From an uncultured Buttiauxella sp. (GTDB taxonomy: Bacteria; Pseudomonadota; Gammaproteobacteria; Enterobacterales; Enterobacteriaceae), in NCBI GenBank assembly GCA_946480445.1, contig CAMLJN010000030.1, positions 1 through 35,888 on the forward strand: DNA of 35,888 nucleotides, given 5' to 3'. The translations under genes and the position numbers were made by a program. Positions 1-8,457 of the stretch are shown piece by piece. Within the stretch, counting starts at the first letter, position 1. Every line of letters starts with the position of its first letter. Below the pieces are notes generated by a model. It saw only the letters and a program-made list of their open reading frames with translations. It was not told the origin of the DNA and ran no database searches.

Positions 1-55
1 AGAACGTGCTGCAACATCTTGATCGGCTCAGTAATATTGAATCGCTGGCATTACC
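1..55. repeat. Terminal overlap, left copy (circular closure)
   Basis: Bases 1-55 are identical to bases 35834-35888. An exact overlap of this size at both ends is what an assembler leaves on a circular contig, and the transposase frame runs through it without a break. The molecule is therefore circular, about 35,833 bp. Confidence 0.93.
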
Positions 56-2327
56 GGAAGGTATAGATCGCACCATTCACCAGAACCGGCTGCTGAAACT
101 GGCGCGGGAAGGCCGAAAGATGAGCAGTCGGGATTTAACCCGATTTTCAGCAGCCCGGCGTCATGCGATCCTGGTGTGCGTGCTGGAAGAAGCCAGGGCC
201 ACACTGACAGACGAAGTTATTGAGCTGCATGAGCGAATGCTGAACAGCCTTTTCAGCAAAGCCAAAAGAACACAGGCTGAGCGCCTTCAGCAGACCGGAA
301 AGCTGATTCAGTCAAAACTGAGGCAGTACATCGATGTAGGCCAGGCACTATCTGATGCCCGCGATTCCGGTGACGATCCATGGCTCGCAATAGAAAACAT
401 ACTCCCATGGCCTGAATTTGTCGCCAGTCTGGAGGAAACACGTCATCTCGCCAGAAAAAATAATTTTGACCCGCTACATATTATTACCGAGAAATACAGC
501 ACATTACGGAAATATGCCCCGCGCATGTTGTCCGCTTTACAGTTAGTCGCCACCCCGGCAGCGCAGCCTCTGGCTGATGCGCTGGCTGTGATCAAGGATA
601 TGTACCGAAAGCAGTCGCGTAAAGTTCCGGTGACAGCGCCGCTTGAGTTTGTCCCTGAAAGCTGGCGCAAGGTGGTAATTACACCTGCGGGTATTGACCG
701 CCAGTACTATGAATTTTGTGCGCTCAGCGAGCTTAAGGGAGCGTTGCGCTCCGGGGACATCTGGGTTAAAGGCTCACGCCGCTACAAAAATTTTGATGAT
801 TACCTCATTCCCGAAAAGGACTTTGACAAACTCACACCTGCGCTGCCACTGCCCGTATCTGCTGATTATCATGAGTACATTACCAGCCGTATGACCCTGC
901 TTCAGTCCAGACTTGAAGAGGTCAATGCCATGGCTGCCCTTGGTGAACTGCCCGATGTGGAAATTTCCGACAGGGGCGTAAAAGTCTCTCCGCTGGATAA
1001 CTGCGTTCCGGTGCAAGTTTCACCGCTGGCAGAGCTGGTTTACAGCATGCTACCGCGACCTAAAATCACGGAAATTCTCGATGAGGTAAACAGCTGGACG
1101 ACGTTTACCCGACATTTTTCGCATATAAAAAATGACATTACCCGTCCCGATACCCGCCTGCTTCTCACCACCATTCTTGCGGATGGCATCAATCTTGGTC
1201 TGACCAAAATGGCAGAAGCTTGCCCCGGGAGCACCAAATCATCACTCGAAGATATTCAGGCATGGTACATCCGTGATGAAACCTATTCAGCCGCACTTGC
1301 AGAGCTGGTAAATGCGCAGGGGAAAAGACCGCTGGCGGCATTCTGGGGAGACGGGACAACGTCATCATCAGACGGACAAAATTTCAGAACCGGCAGCTCA
1401 GGCCGCTATGCAGGGCAGATTAACCCGAAATACGGGCAGGAGCCTGGACGTCAGTTTTATACCCATATTTCGGATCAATACAGCCCGTTTTACACCTGCA
1501 TAATCAGTCGGGTCAGGGATTCAACCCATGTGCTCGATGGCTTGCTGTACCACGAAAGCGACCTGGAAATCAGGGAGCATTACACCGATACTGCGGGTTT
1601 CACCGATCATGTTTTTGCCCTGATGCATCTGCTGGGATTTGCGTTCTGTCCGCGAATCAGGGATCTCCACGACAAGAAGCTGTTTATCAAAGGGAAAGCG
1701 GACCAATACCCGGCGCTTCAATCTCTGATATCAACGACCAGCCTGAATCTGAAAGAGATCGAAATTCACTGGCGCGAAGTGCTGCGTCTGGCAACCTCGA
1801 TAAAGCAGGGAACAGTGACGGCATCCCTGATGCTGAAAAAGCTTGCCAGCTACCCAAAGCAAAACGGACTTGCCAAAGCATTGAGGGAAATTGGCCGTAT
1901 TGAACGAACGCTGTTTATGCTCGACTGGTTCCGCGATCCGGCACTTCGACGGCGGGTACAGGCGGGACTGAATAAAGGAGAAGCCCGTAACGCGCTGGCG
2001 CGTGCGGTATTCCTGCACCGGCTGGGTGAAATCAGGGACAGAAAACCGGAAAATCAGAGCTATCGCGCCAGTGGACTGACGCTGCTGACGGCAGCTATCT
2101 CACTGTGGAATACCGTCTATATGGAAAGAGCGATCGATGCCCTGAAGCGTAAAGGGGTGAAGATCAACGAGCAACTGCTGTCGCATTTGTCCCCGCTAGG
2201 CTGGGAGCACATCAATCTGACAGGCGATTATATCTGGAAAAGCAACCGGATACCGGCTTCCGGTAAGTTTCGTCGGCTGAGGCCAGCTAAAGTCGAAAGG
2301 TCAAAAAATAGCCTTAACGTACAATAA
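1..2327 (+). CDS. tnpA: Tn3-family transposase TnpA, C-terminal part (begins at 35173)
   Basis: Continuation of the 995-aa DDE transposase that catalyses replicative transposition to a cointegrate. The catalytic triad is visible: Asp671 in FWGDGTTSS, Asp750 in HYTDTAGFTDH and Glu881 in LNKGEARNALARA; the family's C-terminal domain surrounds them. The first in-frame start here (GTG at 6) is not a true start, because the frame is open back through the closure to 35173. The stop lies inside the right inverted repeat. No frameshift or internal stop is seen. Confidence 0.96.
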   Translation, partial: NVLQHLDRLSNIESLALPEGIDRTIHQNRLLKLAREGRKMSSRDLTRFSAARRHAILVCVLEEARATLTDEVIELHERMLNSLFSKAKRTQAERLQQTGKLIQSKLRQYIDVGQALSDARDSGDDPWLAIENILPWPEFVASLEETRHLARKNNFDPLHIITEKYSTLRKYAPRMLSALQLVATPAAQPLADALAVIKDMYRKQSRKVPVTAPLEFVPESWRKVVITPAGIDRQYYEFCALSELKGALRSGDIWVKGSRRYKNFDDYLIPEKDFDKLTPALPLPVSADYHEYITSRMTLLQSRLEEVNAMAALGELPDVEISDRGVKVSPLDNCVPVQVSPLAELVYSMLPRPKITEILDEVNSWTTFTRHFSHIKNDITRPDTRLLLTTILADGINLGLTKMAEACPGSTKSSLEDIQAWYIRDETYSAALAELVNAQGKRPLAAFWGDGTTSSSDGQNFRTGSSGRYAGQINPKYGQEPGRQFYTHISDQYSPFYTCIISRVRDSTHVLDGLLYHESDLEIREHYTDTAGFTDHVFALMHLLGFAFCPRIRDLHDKKLFIKGKADQYPALQSLISTTSLNLKEIEIHWREVLRLATSIKQGTVTASLMLKKLASYPKQNGLAKALREIGRIERTLFMLDWFRDPALRRRVQAGLNKGEARNALARAVFLHRLGEIRDRKPENQSYRASGLTLLTAAISLWNTVYMERAIDALKRKGVKINEQLLSHLSPLGWEHINLTGDYIWKSNRIPASGKFRRLRPAKVERSKNSLNVQ

Positions 2328-2350
2328 TTTTCGATATCCAAACTGACCCC
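2313..2350 (-). repeat. Transposon right inverted repeat (38 bp)
   Basis: Exact inverted copy of 32405-32442, ending ...CCAAACTGACCCC. The TAA stop of tnpA (2325-2327) falls inside it, so the transposase gene runs into the end of the element. Confidence 0.95.
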
Positions 2351-2355
2351 TTCCA
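2351..2355. repeat. Target-site duplication TTCCA, right copy
   Basis: Partner of 32400-32404. The match shows that the two flanks were contiguous when the transposon arrived. Confidence 0.88.
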
Positions 2356-2379
2356 GCCCTCACGCTGGCGTATTCTTTG

Positions 2380-2496
2380 TTACCTTCGCCTCCAGAACAC
2401 CCAGCCACTGACCAGAATCAAAGCACCGCTCAGCACCGCCAGATTCGGCAAGATGAACAGGCCATTTAACAGCGCGACCAGTATCCAGTATCTCAT
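2380..2496 (-). CDS. Small single-span membrane protein (38 aa), unknown
   Basis: A 38-aa frame, ATG at 2496 to TAA at 2380, reads MRYWILVALLNGLFILPNLA and ends in FWRRR. It is almost wholly hydrophobic, with one or two membrane segments and a basic C-terminus that would stay cytoplasmic. It follows the gene at 2558-2881 by 61 bp on the same strand and is the last gene before the transposon. In F-like plasmids psiA is often followed by a hok/sok-type locus; this peptide lacks Hok's central Cys and overall pattern, so I do not call it a toxin. The ribosome site is weak (AGAG next to the ATG, AAGGGA farther up), so translation is uncertain. Confidence 0.45.
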   Translation of the reverse strand: MRYWILVALLNGLFILPNLAVLSGALILVSGWVFWRRR

Positions 2497-2557
2497 CTCT
2501 AAATTATCCCTTTTATGCACCCTGCCGACCGTATTCTGGCAGGATATGATATCAGAC

Positions 2558-2881
2558 TCAGTGAGGCGACTTTCCCCGAAAATATTCAGGCCGTGCCGTC
2601 AGTTCCCGCTCAATCAACTCATCAGCAAACAGGGGCGCGATCCTGTTAACACGACGCGCCAGATTCCGTCGGCGGGTGGCCGCCTTACGCTCGTCGGTCC
2701 AGCGCCTGATCTGTCTGTCACACAGAAAATCCACGCAGACGGCATATCCGGCTCCTGCCACCCACAGTGACATCACGGACTCAGGGGCGGGTTTCCCCGC
2801 CTCCACCACTTCTGACGCCAGTTCAGGTTCACCGGGACAGTGACCGGGACGCTTCCAGCGCAGCGAGTAACGCCACTTCAT
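2558..2881 (-). CDS. Conserved leading-region protein downstream of psiA, unknown function
   Basis: A 107-aa basic protein whose ATG overlaps the psiA stop (ATGA, 2878-2881), so it is translationally coupled to psiA. Residues 40-60 (LWVAGAGYAVCVDFLCDRQI) are fairly hydrophobic; the remainder is rich in Arg, with an ATRRRNLARRVNR stretch. I recognise no domain. Its place as the third gene of a psiB-psiA operon suggests expression early in a recipient cell after plasmid entry, but its role is unknown. Confidence 0.7.
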   Translation of the reverse strand: MKWRYSLRWKRPGHCPGEPELASEVVEAGKPAPESVMSLWVAGAGYAVCVDFLCDRQIRRWTDERKAATRRRNLARRVNRIAPLFADELIERELTARPEYFRGKSPH

Positions 2882-3606
2882 ACCTGACTCCGCGCTGTCA
2901 GCTTGTTGGGTACCATCCAGCGCTCCAGTTGCCTGACAGACTCAGTGCTTTCCCTTGCCAGCGCATCCGTTTCAGCCATCACCGTCCAGAAAGGCTGGCT
3001 CTCCATCGTCCAGCGTTCCATTGGTGCCAGTGACGGAAAACGCTCGCTCCAGCGCCAGAACATATCCTCCAGGTCGTACTGGCGCAGTTCAGTCCCCGAC
3101 CAGCGGGCGCTCCAGCTGCTGACCGTTTCCGGCGTATGGAATGCCAGCTCAATCTCCGCCTGCCCCGCCAGCGCCTGGTACGCCCGCTCTTGCTGGCACC
3201 GTTCCTTGTGGCGCTGGCGGGTGTATTTTTCATCCCGCAGCGCGTCCTGACAGCGAACCCGCTCGGTCTGCTGAAAGGCCACCTCCGGAAAGAGGCGCTG
3301 ACCCGCACTAACGGGAAGCGGCAGCCAGCAACGCGTCCCGCGACTTTCAATCAGCGCATCGATGGCACTGAGCCAGCTGTCCCTGCTTCCCCGCAGCTCC
3401 CGCGCCGTCAGCACCGGCGCAAAATGATGGATTTCCCTGAGTGAGATGCGCGTGCTGCCCGTGAGCCGCCGGAAAAAGGCGCTGGCATACGGATAAATCG
3501 TGGACACCGCGCCGCGCGACCGCCTGCGTTCAACCTCGGCGATGGCCTCCATCGCGGCGCGTCGCTCAGGACTGAAGGGAACCAGTGACAGGTTTGCAGG
3601 TATCAT
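2878..3606 (-). CDS. psiA: PsiA, plasmid SOS-inhibition locus protein A
   Basis: 242 aa, starting [21 protein letters not shown] chose the ATG at 3606 because it overlaps the psiB stop by four bases (ATGA); the frame is open farther upstream, but that part is a shadow of psiB. Length and the [14 protein letters not shown] start fit PsiA of F, R100 and related plasmids. PsiA is co-expressed with the RecA inhibitor PsiB in the leading region; its own biochemical role is not settled. Order parB-psiB-psiA is the classical one. Confidence 0.92.
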   Translation of the reverse strand: MIPANLSLVPFSPERRAAMEAIAEVERRRSRGAVSTIYPYASAFFRRLTGSTRISLREIHHFAPVLTARELRGSRDSWLSAIDALIESRGTRCWLPLPVSAGQRLFPEVAFQQTERVRCQDALRDEKYTRQRHKERCQQERAYQALAGQAEIELAFHTPETVSSWSARWSGTELRQYDLEDMFWRWSERFPSLAPMERWTMESQPFWTVMAETDALARESTESVRQLERWMVPNKLTARSQV

Positions 3607-4034
3607 GATGCCCCCTCCGCTGCCAGAATGCTGATGATGCTCGCCTGACTGTATCCGTCTGCATCGAGATGCGCCGTCAGGCTGACGGTGTGGCTGACAA
3701 GCTCCGGCTGGTAGCCGCTCAGGGTACGAATGACGGAGAACGGGCGACCGCTGGCGGGCACGAACACCACCATCCACGCCGGACTGATGGCACCCGGACT
3801 GCACACGGCAATATGGTAGTTGCCGTGCGGGGGCGTAAAGCGCACCTGCACGGGGAAGAAGCCGCCAAACTCGCTGCGGTACTCGCCGTTCATGTCCCAG
3901 TTTTCAGGGCAGGACAGGTCACGCATGACGGCGTGGGTCAGTTCGCGGCGGAAGTCTTCGCCGCTGTCACGCCAGTCCTCAAACTCATCACAGGACATCG
4001 TTTTCAGCACATCGGGGGTCAGAACAGTGCGCAT
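3603..4034 (-). CDS. psiB: PsiB, inhibitor of RecA-mediated SOS induction
   Basis: 143 aa, [20 protein letters not shown] at the start, ATG at 4034 with AAGGAGAT seven bases upstream. PsiB binds free RecA and keeps it from nucleating on the single strand that enters during conjugation, so the recipient does not mount an SOS response. The protein is acidic and of normal length. A 42-bp gap with a GC-rich hairpin separates it from the parB-like gene, and it overlaps psiA. In F-like plasmids this block is transcribed early from the single-stranded Frpo promoter, a candidate for which lies upstream at 6195-6547. Confidence 0.94.
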   Translation of the reverse strand: MRTVLTPDVLKTMSCDEFEDWRDSGEDFRRELTHAVMRDLSCPENWDMNGEYRSEFGGFFPVQVRFTPPHGNYHIAVCSPGAISPAWMVVFVPASGRPFSVIRTLSGYQPELVSHTVSLTAHLDADGYSQASIISILAAEGAS

Positions 4035-4048
4035 GGGTATCTCCTTAT

Positions 4049-4068
4049 CGCCGCCCCGCAGGGCGGCG
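4049..4068. other. Intercistronic GC hairpin between parB-like gene and psiB
   Basis: CGCCGCCC-CGCA-GGGCGGCG: a perfect 8-bp stem with a 4-base loop. No U-tract follows in either direction, so it is not a standard terminator. Similar hairpins lie in other gaps of this operon. Confidence 0.8.
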
Positions 4069-4076
4069 CTCCGTTA

Positions 4077-6085
4077 TCAGGCGGCGTGTGCCGTGTTGGT
4101 GGTGTCGTTGTCAGTGCTGTCGGTATCTGAAACAGCGTCGTCAGCACCGGATTCAGCCGCTGGCTCCGGTCCTTTCAGCCATGCCGGAACCCAGCGGGTG
4201 TGCTGCATAAAGTGCTCCGCATGCGCTGCTGCATCGCCCTTCTTCATCTTCTCCGCATCACCCGCCGCGCCCGTCAGCCCCGCCTCTTTCAGGGAGGCCA
4301 CAATCTGCGGATGTTTCAGGCTGCCGAAGTAGTTGTCCTTCGTCGGCTGCCACCAGTCGCGCAGGTGGAAGCCGATTGCCGCCTCGACCGTATCGAGGGT
4401 ACTGCGGGAGGTGTGCCCCATATCGCGGGTCTGTACCCCGTCAACGGAACAGGCCGTGCAGAAGGCCATCAGCGACATCAACACCCCGCCGTCAAGTGCA
4501 AAGAAGGTGGTGAAGTCCTTCTCCCACCCTTCCGGCAGCAGGGCTTTCAGCCTTGCCCGTTCGGTCATGAGCATCTCAAACGCTGCGCCATCCTTACCGG
4601 ACGGGGCGTTCTCCGTCAGGCTGCCGTGAGACACGGTGAGGCTGATACGGAACGGGTGCGCCGTGGTCAGACAGCCCGAGAAGACGCAGGTACACATGCG
4701 CCAGACCATCAGCGCCACCGCCTTTTCGGGCTGCTGCATCAGCGCCGCCTGGACTGCCAGCGTGCGCTCGGAGGTCATTTTCGTGAGCAGCGGGACGCTG
4801 ATCCCCTCTGCGGCGTCGGGCTGGCGCGAGGTGAACGGCACCGTTACGCTGCTGGTTTCGGTTTCTTCCGGCATATCCGCTTTCAGGCGCACACCGCGCT
4901 GCACGTACACCTGCCCTTCGTACAGGCTGACCACCACCCCCGCGCCTGACTTCATGTCGTCAGTCCACGCGCTGACTTCTGCCGCCGCCTGAATGGCGAG
5001 GATGTCCGCTTCGATCGCATCCGACTCGTCGCAAATGCTTTCATATGTATCGTACTGCTCCCGCAGCGCATCAAGACGCTGCTGCTGCTCAGGGGTGTAC
5101 ACCGGATCGGGTTCAACAGGCTGCACGAACTCCTTACCGTCTTCGCCGTGGTACCAGATGCGGGCTGCGCGTCCGCGACTCCATGCCCAGCCCTCACGCT
5201 GCTGAATGTCCTGCGCGATACGCTCCAGCTTTTCCTGCACCAGACGCTCAACCAGCACGCTGTCTGCCGTGCCGTCGCCCTCGTCCTGGCTGAACAGATC
5301 TTCACGGACGTAACCCCCTGCCGCCTCGTAGGCATCGCGCCCGATAAACCGGAATTTTGCGTTGTCGGTGCGCATCTCGGTGTCGGTAATGGCGCGTTTA
5401 ATCAGGTGCGCGGGCGCGTTCGACCAGCTGGCTTTAACGCTTTCGAATACCTCAACCTGACGGACAGGATCGTCCTCAAGACAGAGCGCCTGACACTGCT
5501 CAAGGTCAGTTCGTCCTGCGCGAGCTTCTCCATCAGGGACGGGGCGAGATTTGCCAGTTTCAGCATCCGCTGGACGTGGCGGGAGCCGAAGCCGAGCGCG
5601 TCACCAATCTGCGCGGGGGTTTTGCCCTGTTCCGCTAATGTGCGGAACCCTGAGATTTGCTCGGCGGGATGCATGGCAGCACGCTGCTCGTTCTCGGCAA
5701 CCGAGGCAAGGGCTGCAATGTCGTCTGAGACACGCTTCACCATGACGGTATGATCGGCCGCAAGACGGTCTTCCTGCGCCAGCAGATTCAGGGCTGTCAG
5801 GCGGCGGCCACCTGCGGCCACGCCGGATTGTCCGTCCGCGAGGGTGTGAACAATCAGGTTCTGCAGCAGTCCGAGCGCCTCGATGGAGTCGGCCAGACCG
5901 CGAACGCTGTCCACGGAATACGGGATGGTGCGCACGTTAAGCGGGGATTTAACGAGAGCGGACAGCGGAACATACTCGATGACGGCGGCCTCAAGGGCGG
6001 CTTTCAGGGCATCTTCCTGCGCCTGAGTGATTTTTTTAGTGCTGGTTTTTCTGGGTGCTTTTGCTTTAACATCGGTTACTGACAT
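4077..6085 (-). pseudogene. ParB/Spo0J-family leading-region protein (YubM-like), frameshifted
   Basis: Two minus-strand frames make one protein of about 670 codons. The first (ATG 6085, MSVTDVKAKAPRKT...) carries the ParB N-domain, with NVRTIP near residue 50 and a GRRLTALNLL motif, followed by a helix-turn-helix (TPAQIGDALGFGSRHVQRML). The second, read in another frame, continues at about 5500 (CQALCLEDDPVRQVEVFES..., then MRTDNAKFRFIG...) to the stop at 4077. The break is near 5503-5505, where one C seems lost from the coding strand (CTGACC-TTGAG instead of CTGACCCTTGAG). It is either a true null allele, leaving a 245-aa-class N-terminal fragment, or a one-base sequencing error. Relatives sit next to ssb and psiB on F-like plasmids; they are not the partition ParB. 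Confidence 0.85.
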
Positions 6086-6114
6086 CGTTGATACCTCACT
6101 TATTGATGAATGTC

Positions 6115-6138
6115 TGCCGGACGTGTTCCCGTCCGGCA
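6115..6138. other. Perfect 9-bp hairpin upstream of the parB-like gene
   Basis: TGCCGGACG-TGTTCC-CGTCCGGCA, in the leader between the Frpo-like repeat and the parB-like ATG at 6085. It could shape the mRNA leader or the incoming single strand. No poly-T follows on the coding strand. Confidence 0.7.
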
Positions 6139-6194
6139 CCTCTTTCCCTGCCGTGGCAGGTTTCTGACGCTTTTCTGTTTGCCTTTAAACCCCG

Positions 6195-6547
6195 TCACCC
6201 GTTGAGTTTCGGGAGCCGCGGTGTTGACGTTTTGCGGGAACCTGCTGTGTTGTTCCCCGTGGTATGACCTTCACCCGTTTGAGAACCTTCGCCGCGAGGG
6301 CGTAAACCAGCGCGGGCGATGGCGGCTGTCCGGGGCGCGGTTTACCGCGTGCCATTTACCCTGGACAGCTGACAGCGACTGTGCTTGTCTCAGCCCCGGC
6401 GACAGGGACTGAAACGGGTGAAACGGCAGCGGAAGTGGAAATGAGCAGGGACCCGCCGCAACGTCGGGGCGCGGCACGCGAAACGGCGTTGCCCCTTACG
6501 CCCCGGCGTCAGTTTGCCGGGGGGCATAAAGCGCAGGTCACGGCGCG
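6195..6547 (-). promoter_or_regulatory. Frpo-like single-stranded promoter region, copy 1
   Basis: About 353 bp, nearly the same as 8458-8808. Conserved blocks include GTTGAGTTTCGGGAGCCGCG, TTGACGTTT, GTAAACCAGCGCGGGCGATG and CCATTTACCCTGGACAGCTG. The stretch is non-coding by my reading, rich in inverted segments, and lies just upstream of parB-psiB-psiA. F carries two homologous elements (Frpo1/Frpo2, ssi) of similar size in the same setting; as single-stranded DNA they fold into a promoter that host RNA polymerase uses to prime and transcribe leading genes. Calling this a homologue is an inference from duplication, position and size. Confidence 0.68.
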
Positions 6548-6955
6548 TAAAAAGGGCGGCGTATCCGCCTGCGGATACTGCAAGCGTGCCGTTGACGTCA
6601 GACTTCAGACACTAGCCGGATGGCCCGAAACCGCTCTGCGGGTTCGGCGGAGCTTACCGCATCCTTTCGCGGTTAGCGGAGTGTGGCTCGACGACTGGAC
6701 GCGCAGCGGCCGGGAGCCGAAGGAGTCACCCGGTTTTGCGGGTTTTCAGGTAGTTTATCCCCTTCGGAGACAGTCACAGCGTCAGGAGGAAAAGAACGGG
6801 GCAACCTGGTATTCATCTGCAGATTACCGGCATACATAAGCATACCTGGCGAAGTGGCTCAGGCGGCGCGTCAGCGCAGCCCCGCCACCGCGCCGCAGGC
6901 AGGTTTTCAGCGGGCGTTCAGGCAGTGACGGGGGGCATGTCCCCCCGCCAGAGCA
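6548..6955. other. Non-coding stretch downstream of DUF4942 gene
   Basis: No convincing gene on either strand; plus-strand frames here run against the operon and show no family resemblance. Short matches to 8809-8870 (CTGCAAGC...TTGACGT) suggest the duplicated unit extends somewhat beyond the well-conserved 353 bp. Confidence 0.5.
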
Positions 6956-7831
6956 TCAGACTTTTGGCGGCAGCGCCCCCGGATAGTGCCGGGCGATAAT
7001 GTCGTTCACCTTTTCCACCAGGTCAGGTCGCGTAAACGTGATATGCGCGGAGCCTTTTTTGTATGCCCGTATCGTGAAGTATTCGCAGGTAAACACTTCA
7101 CCCACGCTGTTCGCCCCGCCCCGACTGATAAACTCGCTCAGCCCGGCCCCCTCCGACACGCGAAAATCAGGGACATTCTTCCCGTCCAGAATCCAGAACG
7201 GGCGGGCAAGATCGTTGATCCGGCTCTGCGCATACGTGCGCACGGAAAAATACAGTCCGCGATGGTTGTCCAGGACGCCATCAATGATGATGCGCTTTCC
7301 CAGCAGGCACGGAGTGTTGGTTTTGTAGTCCCATGAAAGATTGCGGAATACGTCGATAACGCCCTGCTCAAACGTCGCCCCTTTACTGGCATTCAGCGCC
7401 CGGAACGTGGCGATCACATTGTCGGGGGTGATTTCGGGGCAGTCGTCGCTGTAGAGCTGCGTGTCCCACTGCTTACGCTGCGCCTCGCTCATCAGTGTGA
7501 ACATGCCCGTTTCATTCATCAGCCGCGTCCAGATATCCCGGTCGGCAATGCGGCAGATACGCCGGCGAATGGCGGCGTTTCGTTGTTCGCTGCGGTCGCT
7601 GCACAGGCTGCTTTCGACGATCTGCGATAACCCGGCAAACCAGCTTCGCCCGGAAGCCTCCGCCAGCGTGGTCTGTGCTTCGCGTATCAGGGCAACCCCC
7701 TCCAGAAACGCCGTCACGCCGCGGTTACGCTGCGCGACAATGCGCTCGACGGGGACGGACGGGATGATGTCGCCCGCGTTGCCGTGGGTCTGAACGTCTG
7801 CGCTGAGTGCCCGTGTGGTGGTCTGTGTCAT
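6956..7831 (-). CDS. DUF4942 domain protein of plasmid leading region
   Basis: 291 aa. The ATG at 7831 (MTQTTTRALSADVQ) has GGAGACTGAT directly upstream, which decides against the longer frame beginning at 7876. The C-terminal half (TFEQGVIDVFRNLSWDYKTN, LLGKRIIIDGVLD, EYFTIRAYKKGSAHITF) matches my memory of DUF4942, a family common on enterobacterial plasmids and in antirestriction-type leading segments; its biochemical role is unknown. It is downstream of two small genes (8202-8429, 7881-8111), all after Frpo-like copy 2, so they probably form one early-expressed unit. Confidence 0.72.
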   Translation of the reverse strand: MTQTTTRALSADVQTHGNAGDIIPSVPVERIVAQRNRGVTAFLEGVALIREAQTTLAEASGRSWFAGLSQIVESSLCSDRSEQRNAAIRRRICRIADRDIWTRLMNETGMFTLMSEAQRKQWDTQLYSDDCPEITPDNVIATFRALNASKGATFEQGVIDVFRNLSWDYKTNTPCLLGKRIIIDGVLDNHRGLYFSVRTYAQSRINDLARPFWILDGKNVPDFRVSEGAGLSEFISRGGANSVGEVFTCEYFTIRAYKKGSAHITFTRPDLVEKVNDIIARHYPGALPPKV

Positions 7832-7852
7832 ATCAGTCTCCTTCCGGCTGTT

Positions 7853-7872
7853 GCCGCCCCTCGCGGAGCGGC
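7853..7872. other. Intercistronic GC hairpin
   Basis: GCCGC...GCGGC with a 10-base interior that can pair further (CC/GG), between the genes at 7881-8111 and 6956-7831. One of the recurring leading-region hairpins. Confidence 0.55.
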
Positions 7873-7880
7873 TCACCTCA

Positions 7881-8111
7881 TCAGTTAAATGCGCGCGTCA
7901 GCTCCAGCGTGCGGAGCACCTGCCCGAAGGCAGCATTTTTCATCGCGGGGATGTGAACGCCGCGCCCCTTGCGCAGGCTGCGGGCGATATGCCGCCCGAA
8001 TGCCTTTAAGGCCGGATCGATATCCGGCGCAGAAATATCTGCGCGGGGGATGCGCACGTGGCGGCGGGGCTTTACAGCCTCAGCGGAAGGTGAAACAATA
8101 CTTACCGTCAT
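7881..8111 (-). CDS. Small basic leading-region protein, unknown
   Basis: 76 aa, ATG at 8111 with AAGGAG eight bases upstream, so translation is well supported. The sequence is basic (PRRHVRIPRADI, RHIARSLRKGRG) with no membrane segment or Cys pairs. I recognise no family. Spacing to its neighbours (90 bp from the upstream gene, 49 bp to the DUF4942 start) fits an operon. Confidence 0.65.
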   Translation of the reverse strand: MTVSIVSPSAEAVKPRRHVRIPRADISAPDIDPALKAFGRHIARSLRKGRGVHIPAMKNAAFGQVLRTLELTRAFN

Positions 8112-8201
8112 TAAGTTAACTCCTTGTGGTAGTTAATGGAGCCGTAAAACCGTTACAGCGGCATTTACGGCGTGGAGAAAGCAGGGTTTTCCCTGCTTTT
8201 T

Positions 8202-8429
8202 TCATTTCTGCGACACGCTTTCTGCTTCTTTTGCCTCCTTATTCAGTTTGTCGGTAATGTCTTCTGGGTCGCCCAAAAGCCAGCCGCTGACGGGTCTGTA
8301 GCGCTCGATAAACGCCCTGACAGCCCCTTTCCCCGTGGTGGCCCGTACGCGGGTAAACATGGGCAAAACGCCCTTTTCATCCCGTCCGGTAAACGCAATC
8401 TGATACGTCCGCATTGCCTGAGCCTGCAT
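8202..8429 (-). CDS. Small leading-region protein, unknown
   Basis: 75 aa, ATG at 8429 preceded by AGGAGGAAAGACG, a strong ribosome site. The N-terminal part (MRTYQIAFTGRDEKGVLPMF) looks like beta strands and the C-terminus (DITDKLNKEAKEAESVSQ) like a charged helix. It is the first gene after Frpo-like copy 2 and so may be among the first proteins made from the entering strand. No family recognised. Confidence 0.68.
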   Translation of the reverse strand: MQAQAMRTYQIAFTGRDEKGVLPMFTRVRATTGKGAVRAFIERYRPVSGWLLGDPEDITDKLNKEAKEAESVSQK

Positions 8430-8457
8430 CGTCTTTCCTCCTGGTTGTTAAAGAACA

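Larger units (their letters stand above)
1..2350. mobile_element. Tn3-family transposon, right part (3' tnpA and right end)
   Basis: Continuation of the element that starts at 32405, after the circular closure. It holds the last three quarters of tnpA and the right inverted repeat, in which the tnpA stop codon lies. Confidence 0.93.

Noticed and set aside
2355..2560. hok/sok-type toxin-antitoxin locus after psiA
   Set aside because: No Hok-like peptide or sok promoter is found; only a different hydrophobic frame is present.
4200..4949. 249-codon plus-strand frame opposite the parB-like gene
   Set aside because: Shadow of a GC-rich real gene; His/Arg-rich with no family resemblance.
6381..6928. 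Plus-strand frames of 80-150 codons in the Frpo-like region
   Set aside because: They run against the operon, arise from high GC, and the equivalent frame in the second repeat copy is not conserved as protein.
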